Shown: positions 25,750 to 33,390 of the stretch, one piece after another
Numbering within the stretch: position 1 is the first letter of the stretch
How the letters are laid out: every line of letters starts with the position of its first letter
NCBI RefSeq assembly: GCF_018613875.1
Contig: NZ_JAGGPJ010000011.1
Span: forward strand, 1-64,000
Source: Arthrobacter sp. ISL-28
GTDB taxonomy: Bacteria > Actinomycetota > Actinomycetes > Actinomycetales > Micrococcaceae
Reading direction: 5' to 3'
DNA length: 64,000 bases
Translations under genes and position numbers: made by a program
The notes under the pieces: generated by a model
What the model was told of the DNA's origin: nothing
The model's database searches: none
The model's input: the letters and a program-made list of their open reading frames with translations, nothing else

Positions 25750-26340
25750 GTGCCAAAGATTGTTGATCACGACGAGCGCCGGCTGGAGCTGGTTGACGCG
25801 ACCTGGCGAATTATCGCGCGGCTCGGCATCGAGGGTGCCACCATGCGCGAGATCGCCACGGAAGCAGGGTTCGCTAACGGCGCCCTCAAGCCCTACTTCC
25901 CCACCAAGGACACACTGTTGACTTTCGCGTTCAGCCACGTCTTCAACAGGACCAACGAGCGCATCGCGGAGGTCACCGCGGGCAAGGCGGGGATCGCTGC
26001 CCTGAGGGCATTTTGCGTCGAGGTGCTGCCCCTGGACGAGGAGCGGATCAACGAGGCGCGCATCGTTATTCCGTTTTGGCAGAAGGCCATCAATGACCCC
26101 GGCAAAGCGGCCATCCACCGGGACTCCATGGAGCAATGGCACGCCGCAATCCTGGAGTACCTTGCGCAGGCGAGGAAGAGCGGGGACGTGAGTTCCGCCG
26201 TCGACGACAGCACCGTTGCCGGACACTTGCTGAACATGCTGTTGGGCGCCCAGATTGCGGCAGCACTGGCGCCGCACGGACAGGCTGATCTCGGGTTGGC
26301 CGAGCAGTTAGAGGCCTTCCTGGCGCTGCTGACCCGGTAG
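25750..26340 (+). CDS. TetR/AcrR-family regulator
   Basis: A 196-residue repressor-type protein. The HTH lies at about residues 25-47 ([19 protein letters not shown]), followed by a helical ligand-binding domain with a TetR_C-type end. The GTG at 25750 is chosen because GGGGAG precedes it by 7 bases; an upstream ATG at 25717 would add 11 residues. It is divergent from the copper amine oxidase, which it probably controls in response to the amine or a product. Confidence 0.85.
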   Translation: MPKIVDHDERRLELVDATWRIIARLGIEGATMREIATEAGFANGALKPYFPTKDTLLTFAFSHVFNRTNERIAEVTAGKAGIAALRAFCVEVLPLDEERINEARIVIPFWQKAINDPGKAAIHRDSMEQWHAAILEYLAQARKSGDVSSAVDDSTVAGHLLNMLLGAQIAAALAPHGQADLGLAEQLEAFLALLTR

Positions 26341-26353
26341 CCGAACTTTTTTC

Positions 26354-26376
26354 GACGCCTGTTGAAAAAAGGCGTC
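26354..26376 (+). terminator. terminator of the TetR gene
   Basis: GACGCCT pairs with AGGCGTC around a 9-base A-rich loop, overlapping a second inverted repeat CTTTTTTC/GAAAAAAG. It starts 14 bases past the TetR stop. Confidence 0.5.
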
Positions 26377-26398
26377 ATCCGGCGTTAACCTGAGATCA

Positions 26399-26416
26399 CT
26401 GTGTTTCAGGACACAG
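26399..26416. promoter_or_regulatory. inverted repeat upstream of the AraC-type gene
   Basis: CTGTGT and ACACAG flank a 6-base centre, 47 bases before the AraC-type start codon. It may be an operator or a core promoter-proximal hairpin; function is not established. Confidence 0.3.
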
Positions 26417-26462
26417 TCACCGGGGAACCGCCGTCAGATGGCCACCGTCGTCAGGAACATCC

Positions 26463-27422
26463 ATGCCAGCAGCTACAGTCCGGCCCGCCAGCCAGGAGCT
26501 CACCTCCAGCGTTGCCGTTTCGTTCGACCACTGGAAGCACCTCGTCGCGGAATCCTTTGTGCCGCTCGCGGCCCGGACAGCAGACGTGGACGGCTTCCGC
26601 GGGCAGATGCGGTCGCGGGTGCTTGACCGCATGTCCGTCGTCGAGGTTACCGCCACCTCCCACGAGGTCCACCGGACCCCGGCACTGATTGCCCAAGCCG
26701 GGGAACGATACTTCAAGCTCAACCTCCAGCTGGAAGGGACCGGCCTCCTGATCCAGGACAACCGGGAGGCCCTGCTCCGGCCCGGCGACCTGGCCATTTA
26801 CGACACCAACCGCCCCTACACCCTTGCCTTCGAGGAGGAGGCTCGGATGATGGTGGTGATGTTCCCGTGCGATGCCCTATCCCTGCCCAGTGACTACGTC
26901 GGCCAGCTTGCGGCAGTCAGGATGGCAGGCAGCGCCGGACTCAGCGGGATCGTGGGGCAGTTCATCCGGCAACTGTCCGAAAACCTGGAGGTACTCAGCG
27001 GCCCCAGCGGCTCGAGGCTGGCCACCAACGCCCTGGACCTGGTGTCCACCATGCTGCACGCAGAGATGGACATCGTCCCGGACCGGATGAAGCCGCAGGC
27101 GCTGCTGGCGGTTTCCGTGCGCGAATACATCGAGGCCAACCTGTCCGACCCCATGCTGTCGCCGGCCAGCATTGCCGCGGCGCACTTCATTTCGACACGT
27201 CACCTGCACAACGTCTTCCACGAGTCCGGAACAACGGTGGCCAGCTGGATCAGGAGCCAGCGTCTGGAGGGCGCCCGGCGCGAACTGCGGGATCCCCTGC
27301 ATGCCGGCAAGTCCGTGGGTGCGGTAGCTGCGGGCTGGGGCTTCCTTGACGCTGCACACTTCAGCCGCACGTTCCGTGACGCCTTCGGGGTTTCGCCCCG
27401 GGACTGGCGCCGCGGCGCCTGA
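26463..27422 (+). CDS. AraC-family regulator, FeaR-like architecture
   Basis: A 319-residue activator-type protein. Residues about 20-180 form an AraC_binding_2-like sensor (GERYFKLNLQLEGTGLLIQD, LRPGDLAIYDTNRPYTL), and about 215-317 the double HTH domain ending in the AraC signature GFLDAAHFSRTFRDAFGVSP. This sensor type occurs in FeaR, which activates the phenylethylamine oxidase and aldehyde dehydrogenase genes of Escherichia coli, so control of the nearby amine oxidase or of the permease genes is plausible. ATG with AGGA 9 bases upstream. Confidence 0.85.
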   Translation: MPAATVRPASQELTSSVAVSFDHWKHLVAESFVPLAARTADVDGFRGQMRSRVLDRMSVVEVTATSHEVHRTPALIAQAGERYFKLNLQLEGTGLLIQDNREALLRPGDLAIYDTNRPYTLAFEEEARMMVVMFPCDALSLPSDYVGQLAAVRMAGSAGLSGIVGQFIRQLSENLEVLSGPSGSRLATNALDLVSTMLHAEMDIVPDRMKPQALLAVSVREYIEANLSDPMLSPASIAAAHFISTRHLHNVFHESGTTVASWIRSQRLEGARRELRDPLHAGKSVGAVAAGWGFLDAAHFSRTFRDAFGVSPRDWRRGA

Positions 27423-27612
27423 TCTCCGCGGCCTTAGTCTCCATGGGGCTTAATCTTCGCAGGGCCTTAATCTCCTACCAGCGGATTGTGACTGGCGGAC
27501 TCCCGACGTCGCAATCCCCGTCCACTAACATTCCATGTCGTGGGAGAAATATTTCATATCGCGAAAAGCGGCCGAGAATCGGCCGCGACAAATAGCTTTG
27601 GTCCCCCGGTTT

Positions 27613-27666
27613 CGCAACCCCCAGGGATTGCACGACGCCCAGGGATTTCGCAACGCCCAGCTCAGG
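27613..27666 (+). repeat. three degenerate 18-base repeats before the AmiS/UreI gene
   Basis: Units at 27613, 27631 and 27649 share the core CGMAACSCCCAGGGATT in degraded form. They lie in the untranslated region of the following gene. A short hairpin (GCGGCCGA/TCGGCCGC) lies upstream at about 27567-27586. The rest of the gap 27423-27676 shows nothing further. Confidence 0.45.
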
Positions 27667-27676
27667 CAGTCAACTG

Positions 27677-28324
27677 ATGGCTTACATCTGTCTGCTGCTC
27701 TCGGGGGCAGCGCTGCTGATCAACGGCCTGGCACTGCTGGGGTGCGTTCCTCGCCGGGACTCGGCCGCTATCAGCCTCGTCATCGGCAGCATCCAGCTGG
27801 CACTGGGCATCGCCTACCTGGGCGGAACGGCGGACGGCGGAGCGCAATTGCTGTTGGCCAGCACCGGAATGTTCCTGTTCGGCCTGACGTACGTTTACGT
27901 GGGACTGGACGTCCTGCTGACCCTGGGTTCCAAGGGGCTGGGGTGGTTCTGCGGCATGGTGGGAGTCATCGGACTGCTGCTCGCAGCGGCGTGGTTCCTC
28001 GACGATCCGCTGCTGGCAGTCCTGTGGTTGTGCTGGTCCGTGCTGTGGATGCTTTTCTTCGCATCCATGGCCTTGGGGCTGGAGCGCGTCAACCCCTTCA
28101 CCGGGTGGGCCCTTGTACTCACGAGCCAGGTAACTGCCACTGTTCCGGCGTTCCTTGGAATCACCGGGCTCTGGCCCTACAGGACGGATGCGGCGGCGCT
28201 GGAAGCGGCCCTCGTGGCTGCCCTTTTGGTGCTGGCCGGCATGTTGGCCCGCCGCGGATTTCCTGATCCCCGCCGGGCCAACACCGGTTCGCTCCCCGGT
28301 CCAGCCAGGGAGGCTGCACGCTAG
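27677..28324 (+). CDS. AmiS/UreI family transporter
   Basis: A 215-residue membrane protein with six hydrophobic helices. The segments GLALLGCVPRRDSAAISLVIG and GMFLFGLTYVYVGLD are family hallmarks of AmiS/UreI, which conduct urea or short amides. No urease or amidase gene is in the window, so here it may carry ammonium, an amide or an amine-derived product. Its stop codon overlaps the stop of the convergent permease in a shared CTAG. Confidence 0.85.
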   Translation: MAYICLLLSGAALLINGLALLGCVPRRDSAAISLVIGSIQLALGIAYLGGTADGGAQLLLASTGMFLFGLTYVYVGLDVLLTLGSKGLGWFCGMVGVIGLLLAAAWFLDDPLLAVLWLCWSVLWMLFFASMALGLERVNPFTGWALVLTSQVTATVPAFLGITGLWPYRTDAAALEAALVAALLVLAGMLARRGFPDPRRANTGSLPGPAREAAR

Positions 28325-29799
28325 GTGACGATGCGCTCCAGCGCGGCAACCCTCTGCCGGCGCTCAGTCAACGCTTCGACAGCCACCCCGATGACAGAGA
28401 CCACCGGGACCGCCACCAGCAGGGCAACGGCCGTCTCGGCGCTGCCGCCAATGAGCGAGGTGAAGTTGCTGACCACCAGGAACAGAACCCACGCCAGCAG
28501 CAGGGCAGCGAGCACTGGCGCAATGAGTGTCTGCCAGAGCTGACCGTCTGGTCGCTCACGGCGGAAGAAGCCGACGACGGCGACTGAGCAGAGAATGTAC
28601 AGCACCAGGAGTGCCGCCACAGCCAGGCTACTGAACCAGGAGAAGAGGCTCAAGACGGGATCCATGCCCAGGACGGCGAAAGGGGCAACCAGTACGACGG
28701 CGGCGGCCGTCTGGATCCAGGCCGCCACGGCCGGCGCGCGATGCCGGTTGGTCCGGGCCACGATGGCGGGCATGGAACCGCGCAGCGCCAGCGAATGCAG
28801 GTAGCGGTTAATGCCGTTGTGGAAGGCGATGATGCCGGCCAGAAGTGAGGTGACCAGCAGGATGCCGGTGACGGTGCCTGCCCAGGGGCCGAAGAGCTTC
28901 ACCATGGGTCCCAGGACAAAGGTGGTGGAGTCCCCTGATTCAAGGGCGGCGCCGGCCGCATCAATGACGTGGGACGGGCCGTAGTAGCTGACAAGCATCC
29001 AGGAAATGAAAGAGAAGAACACCGCAATCACGCCGACGGACAGGTAGGTTGCCCGCGCCACGGTGCGATGGGCGTCCTTGGCCTCAGCCGAATAGATGGC
29101 GGTGGATTCGAAGCCGAACATGGAGGCCACCGCGAACATGATGGCCACTCCCGGAGCGCCGCTGGCGATGGCTTCCGGTGAGAAGGACGCCGCGATGCTG
29201 AGGCCCTCCGGCCCACCGCCGCGGAACAGCACTGTGAAGCCGAACAGCAGCAGTACAGCGACTTCCAGCCCCACCAGGAAAGCCAGCACGCGGGCCCCGA
29301 GTTCGATGTTCAGGGACCCGAGCACCTGCACCCCGGCCATGGTGACCAGGGCCAGCAGCCACCAGGGCACGTCCAGGCCAACGGAGGCCAGCAGGCCGGA
29401 GAAGGCTGCTCCGTACAGTCCGTACATGGCGGCCTGAACAGTGTTGTAGGCCAGCAGGGCCAGCCAGGCGGCGCCTGCCCCAGTCCTCCTGCCGAAGGCG
29501 GCCGTCACGTAGGCGTAGAAGGCGCCATTGGCCTGGATCTTCCGGCTCATGGCTACAAAGCCCACCGCGAAGATCACGATGACGATGCCTACGATCAGGT
29601 AGGCGCCCGGAGCGCCGGCGCCGTTGCCGAGTGCTGCCGCCAAGGGGGAAGCGCCGGCGATTCCCGTCAGCGGCGCCTGGGCGGAAAGAACAAAGAACAG
29701 GATTCCCAGCACGCCGATGCTGCCGGCGCGGAGCGCGGTTGAATGCTCCTTGGCGGGCGTAGCCTCAGTGGTCCGGGATTCGGAATTCGAAATACTCAT
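28321..29799 (-). CDS. APC-family amino acid/amine permease
   Basis: A 492-residue permease with about twelve hydrophobic segments. The N-terminal region FFVLSAQAPLTGIAG and FGFESTAIYSAEAKD, the latter matching the conserved helix 6-7 region, are typical of the APC superfamily. The ATG at 29799 has AAGGA at a good distance; the longer frame to 29925 has no SD. It lies downstream of the FAD amine oxidase gene on the same strand, so uptake of an aromatic or aliphatic amine is the likely job. Confidence 0.87.
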   Translation of the reverse strand: MSISNSESRTTEATPAKEHSTALRAGSIGVLGILFFVLSAQAPLTGIAGASPLAAALGNGAGAPGAYLIVGIVIVIFAVGFVAMSRKIQANGAFYAYVTAAFGRRTGAGAAWLALLAYNTVQAAMYGLYGAAFSGLLASVGLDVPWWLLALVTMAGVQVLGSLNIELGARVLAFLVGLEVAVLLLFGFTVLFRGGGPEGLSIAASFSPEAIASGAPGVAIMFAVASMFGFESTAIYSAEAKDAHRTVARATYLSVGVIAVFFSFISWMLVSYYGPSHVIDAAGAALESGDSTTFVLGPMVKLFGPWAGTVTGILLVTSLLAGIIAFHNGINRYLHSLALRGSMPAIVARTNRHRAPAVAAWIQTAAAVVLVAPFAVLGMDPVLSLFSWFSSLAVAALLVLYILCSVAVVGFFRRERPDGQLWQTLIAPVLAALLLAWVLFLVVSNFTSLIGGSAETAVALLVAVPVVSVIGVAVEALTERRQRVAALERIVT

Positions 29800-30001
29800 T
29801 GGATCCTTCTTAACGGTCATGAGCTTTGGGAGGAAGTGATGCTGTCTTGGAGCAAGCAGGCGCAGGGCCGGCTTACTGGCGCAGCGCATCGTGAAATCCA
29901 GCATGGCAGGAAGGCTCTGAATCACTTTGTCCAGCAGCGATCAGTTGTTGTACCTCAGCGCAATCGTCCAACGGCTGCGGCACGGTACAGGAGCAAGGGC
30001 T

Positions 30002-30046
30002 CTATGGGACAAGGGCCCTATGGGACAGGGGCAGGGCAGGACAGGG
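30002..30046. repeat. degenerate TATGGGACA repeats
   Basis: CTATGGGACAAGGGC (30002-30016) and CCTATGGGACAGGGGC (30017-30032) are followed by a degraded third unit. The motif TGGGACAGGGGC recurs at 415-426 next to the araB promoter. Both sites lie just downstream of minus-strand genes. The rest of 29800-30064 holds nothing recognisable. Confidence 0.5.
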
Positions 30047-30064
30047 TTTTACAGGACCGAGGGC

Positions 30065-31363
30065 TCAGCCCGCCAGCAGCGACGCGGCATCAAGGGCGGC
30101 TTCCATGCCGCTCTCAATTGCCCCGTCAATAAATCCTCCCCAGCCGTTGGCGATATCCGAGCCGGCAAACAGGACCCGCCCGTGGGCCGCCTGCATCGCA
30201 GAGAGGTAGGTCGAAAGAAATCCGGTGCGGTGCATGGGCCAGGTTTCCCCAGACAGCGGGTCGTCCACCCAGTTGTGGCTGGCCACCGCCACCACCTCCG
30301 CTCCGGGCACCAGGCGTTCGAGCTGCGCCTGGACGGCGGCCGGATCCTCAACGCCGATCCTTGACGCGTCAGGACCAAACCCGACGGCGATCGTGTCGCC
30401 GTCGAGCGTGTACTCGACCTGGAAGAAATTAAGGGGCCAGTCAGCGCCACCGAGCGCCACAAAAGGCGCATGTTCGCCGCGGAGCCTGAACCAGACCTTG
30501 GCACCCTTGGCGACCTGGCCCAGGCGTGAGCCTTCGGCCTTTGCAGTCGGCAGGGGCGGCTCGAAGGCCACCGCTTTCAGGGCATGCAGCGGAACCGTGA
30601 CAATCGCGGTCCTGGCCCGGACAGTCCGGCCGTCCGAACTGCGGATATCAACGAAGCCTGAGTCGTCCGAGATGGTTTCCACGGTAAAGCCATGCTCGAT
30701 GCTGGCCTTGGAGTCCGCCAGGATTGCGGCAGCCAGGGCGGCTGTTCCGCCGACGATTTTGAACGTGGCGCAAGCTTCGAAGTTGACGGCCCAGTCACCG
30801 TTGGTCAGCGCTACCCAGCGAAGAGCCTGGGTCAGGGCCGCGTTTTCCAGCGAACCATTGAAGTTCAGTGTCCAGAATGACTCGAGGATGTCCCGCTGCG
30901 GGCCGGACGGAAACTGGTCGCGGATCCGGTCCTGGACCGACACATCGTCGATGGCCTTGAAGTCGTCGCGGGTCAGGGGCCTGAAGGGCTCCGGAAAATA
31001 CTTGCGGGACTCCTGAACGAACTCACCGTTGGTCTGGCCGATGAGCGCAAGCAACTCGTCTGGCCCACCCTCATGACGGCCGCCGTCCGCCCACCAGAAC
31101 GCCCGTTCCGGCTCCGGGCTGGGCGTGGTGCCCAGTCCGTAGCGCTTCAACTCCGCCCAGACGTACGGCTGGGTCCAGTGCACCCAGGTGCCGCCGATTT
31201 CAAGGTCCCGGCCCAGCCGGTGGTCCAGCCAGGTGCGGCCGCCGATCCGCTCCCGGGCTTCCACGATGTGAACGGAGAACCCCTGGCGGGTGAGTTCCCG
31301 TGCTGCTGTCAGGCCGGCGAACCCTGCACCCACCACAATGACGTCAAACGTTTCGCGTTCCAT
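30065..31363 (-). CDS. flavin-dependent amine oxidase (monoamine oxidase family)
   Basis: A 432-residue FAD enzyme oxidising an amine to an aldehyde or imine. The Rossmann motif VIVVGAGFAGLTAARELTR starts near residue 8, followed by GGRTWLD and EIGGTWVHWTQPYVW. The C-terminal FAD-contact segment reads FAGSDIANGWGGFIDGA; the cysteine that anchors FAD covalently in mitochondrial MAO is absent, so FAD is probably non-covalent. The ATG at 31363 has AGGTGG 4 bases upstream and is preferred over a GTG at 31372. It follows the cupin gene within 10 bases. Together with the copper oxidase the locus has two unrelated amine oxidases. Confidence 0.88.
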   Translation of the reverse strand: MERETFDVIVVGAGFAGLTAARELTRQGFSVHIVEARERIGGRTWLDHRLGRDLEIGGTWVHWTQPYVWAELKRYGLGTTPSPEPERAFWWADGGRHEGGPDELLALIGQTNGEFVQESRKYFPEPFRPLTRDDFKAIDDVSVQDRIRDQFPSGPQRDILESFWTLNFNGSLENAALTQALRWVALTNGDWAVNFEACATFKIVGGTAALAAAILADSKASIEHGFTVETISDDSGFVDIRSSDGRTVRARTAIVTVPLHALKAVAFEPPLPTAKAEGSRLGQVAKGAKVWFRLRGEHAPFVALGGADWPLNFFQVEYTLDGDTIAVGFGPDASRIGVEDPAAVQAQLERLVPGAEVVAVASHNWVDDPLSGETWPMHRTGFLSTYLSAMQAAHGRVLFAGSDIANGWGGFIDGAIESGMEAALDAASLLAG

Positions 31364-31372
31364 TTCCGCCAC

Positions 31373-31717
31373 CTAGGAGTAGACGAAGAACTCGGTTGTG
31401 GGTGCCAGCACGGCCCATTGGGTTTGGGCTCCCTTATTGAAGGAGGCCGAACTTCCCGCGGAAAGGTCGTAGGATTCGCCGCCCTCGACGTCGATCCGGA
31501 GATGGCCCTCGAGGATATGGATCGTCTCGTCGGCCTCCATCAGCAGGTCAAAGGGTTCCGGTGCATCGGTAGGGTCCACGTGCCAGTAGCCGCACGCCAG
31601 CGCCAGCCGGTCGCCCTCCCCGAATCGGCGGACCCATTGGACCTTTCCGAGTTCGAAGGGCTCATTCTTTTCGGGGTCCAGCGACGACGAGGTGGAAAAG
31701 GCAGAGGTTGGTGACAT
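31373..31717 (-). CDS. cupin-fold protein upstream of the amine oxidase
   Basis: A 114-residue single-domain cupin (DUF861/EutQ-like), with EADETIHILEGHLRID and LSAGSSASFNKGAQTQW as the two cupin motifs. The ATG at 31717 has GGAG 8 bases upstream. It is first in the cupin-amine oxidase operon and divergent from a TetR gene. A role in handling the amine or a product is inferred only from position. Confidence 0.8.
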   Translation of the reverse strand: MSPTSAFSTSSSLDPEKNEPFELGKVQWVRRFGEGDRLALACGYWHVDPTDAPEPFDLLMEADETIHILEGHLRIDVEGGESYDLSAGSSASFNKGAQTQWAVLAPTTEFFVYS

Positions 31718-31803
31718 GTGTGGCTCCAGAGGGTGACGGCCGGCGATTCCGGCCAGTGGATAAAAGGGGGGCGCCATGTGATGGGCATCACCCACAGCAC
31801 AAT

Positions 31804-31819
31804 CTAAGCAAGTGCTTAG
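31804..31819. promoter_or_regulatory. perfect palindromic operator in the cupin/TetR intergenic region
   Basis: CTAAGCAAGTGCTTAG has two perfect 7-base arms around AG. It lies between the divergent cupin-amine oxidase operon and the TetR gene and is the probable TetR operator. A second short inverted repeat, GTGAT-ATCAC, is at 31778-31791. Confidence 0.65.
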
Positions 31820-31871
31820 TTTTAAGTCAACGGCCGGCGAAAGAACGGCCGGAACTGGCTAGACTCAACAC

Positions 31872-32480
31872 ATGACCCCTGCTCCCGCCCGCGCCGGATC
31901 CTCGAAGTACGGAACGGGAAGGGAAGCCCTGCTCCGGGCAGCCGTCGATGTGGTGGCCCATAAAGGCCTCCGCGGACTCACCTACAGGGCTGTCGCGGAC
32001 TCCGCGGGGGTGAACAACACGCTGGTGGCGCATCACTTCGGGTCACGCGATGCGCTCATCACCGCCGCTTTGCAATGGGCCTCCGACCAGTCAATTGCTG
32101 TATCCCGGCTGCGGGAGGCCGCCACGGGGGAAAGCACTTTCACTCAGGCATTGCTGGGACTGCTCCTCGAGGACCCTGAGCTTCAGGTGTTCCAGTACGA
32201 GATGATCCTGGAATCGCGGCGACGGCCGGAACTGGCCGCGCCCATTGCCGATCTCTATGAAAAATACGTCAGTGCCCTGGCAGAGGGACTGGAGGGTTTT
32301 GGCGCCCAGGGTAACGTCCGGGTCCTCGCCCGGTCACTCTTTGCCGCTCTGGACGGCCTGGTGCTCCAGTTTCTGGCAGGCGTGGAGCGGGAGGAGATCG
32401 CGGCAGCCCTGGAGGAAGTGCACCAAGTTCTTATCCTCCGCCGGGATGCGGACGGCCACCCAGCAGGCCAACAATCCTGA
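31872..32480 (+). CDS. TetR-family regulator of the FAD amine oxidase operon
   Basis: A 202-residue TetR protein with HTH at about 35-57 (GLTYRAVADSAGVNNTLVAHHFG). The C-terminal domain carries the TetR_C_6-like helices. It begins 154 bases from the divergent cupin gene and the CTAAGCA palindrome lies between. It probably represses the cupin-oxidase operon and itself. Confidence 0.87.
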   Translation: MTPAPARAGSSKYGTGREALLRAAVDVVAHKGLRGLTYRAVADSAGVNNTLVAHHFGSRDALITAALQWASDQSIAVSRLREAATGESTFTQALLGLLLEDPELQVFQYEMILESRRRPELAAPIADLYEKYVSALAEGLEGFGAQGNVRVLARSLFAALDGLVLQFLAGVEREEIAAALEEVHQVLILRRDADGHPAGQQS

Positions 32481-32523
32481 ACTGGTTGGGCGGCTGGGCA
32501 CATGGCGTGAAAACATACGGATC

Positions 32524-33381
32524 ATGGCCCAGAAAATTGCGTACCAGGGTGAACCGGGCGCCAACTCCAATATCGCGTGCAAACAGATGTTCCCCGAGCT
32601 GGACAGCGTGCCCTGCGCCAGCTTCGAGGACGCTTTCGAACTGGTTTCCAGCGGCGAGGCGGACCTGGCCATGATCCCCATCGAGAACTCCATCGCCGGA
32701 CGCGTGGCTGATATCCATGCCCTGTTGCCGCAGTCAAAGCTGCAGATCGTGGGCGAGTACTTCCTACCCATCCACTTTGACCTGCTGGGCATCCCGGGCA
32801 GCACCATCGAGGCCGCCACCGAGGTCCACAGCCACATCCATGCCCTGGGGCAGTGCCGGAAGCTGATCCGCGCCGCCGGCCTCCGCCCGGTCATTGCCGG
32901 CGATACGGCAGGGTCCGCCCGTGAAGTGCGCGAGTGGAACGATCCCAGGAAGCTGTCCCTCGCTCCCCCGCTGGCCGCCCAGATCTATGGCCTCGAAGTG
33001 CTGGCCTCGCGGGTTGAGGATGACCCGTCCAACACCACCCGTTTTGTGGTCCTGGCCAGGGAAAAGGAACTGCCGGCCCGGGACAATCTGCCCGGACCGG
33101 CGGTTACCAGTTTTGTTTTCCGCGTCCGCAACGTCCCGTCCGCCCTCTACAAGGCGCTGGGCGGCTTCGCGACGAACGGAGTGAACATGACCCGGCTGGA
33201 AAGCTACATGGTGGGCAACGAGTTTGCCGCCACCATGTTCATGGCCGACGTCGAAGGACACCCGGAGGACCTGCCGCTGAAGCTTGCGCTCGAGGAGCTG
33301 GACTTCTTCACCACCGAGGTGCGAATCCTTGGTGTCTACGCCGCCGCCCAGTACAGGACCGATCAGGCAGCCACCAGCTGA
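32524..33381 (+). CDS. pheA: prephenate dehydratase
   Basis: A 285-residue monofunctional enzyme that turns prephenate into phenylpyruvate for phenylalanine synthesis. The catalytic domain (1-175) opens KIAYQGEPGANSNIA and has IPIENSIAGRV and the TRF motif in SNTTRFVVLA. The ACT regulatory domain starts near 190 with TSFVFRVRNVPSALYKALGGF and contains the phenylalanine-site ESYMVG-type segment. No chorismate mutase domain is fused. The ATG at 32524 has a weak SD. Its place among catabolic genes is unusual: either it is a core gene by chance or it serves aromatic amine metabolism. Confidence 0.9.
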   Translation: MAQKIAYQGEPGANSNIACKQMFPELDSVPCASFEDAFELVSSGEADLAMIPIENSIAGRVADIHALLPQSKLQIVGEYFLPIHFDLLGIPGSTIEAATEVHSHIHALGQCRKLIRAAGLRPVIAGDTAGSAREVREWNDPRKLSLAPPLAAQIYGLEVLASRVEDDPSNTTRFVVLAREKELPARDNLPGPAVTSFVFRVRNVPSALYKALGGFATNGVNMTRLESYMVGNEFAATMFMADVEGHPEDLPLKLALEELDFFTTEVRILGVYAAAQYRTDQAATS

Positions 33382-33390
33382 CCGTCCGGC

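Noticed and set aside
25627..26277. 217-residue N-terminal extension of the copper amine oxidase
   Set aside because: It runs antisense through the TetR gene and the divergent promoter; the AGAO-like start is at 25626.
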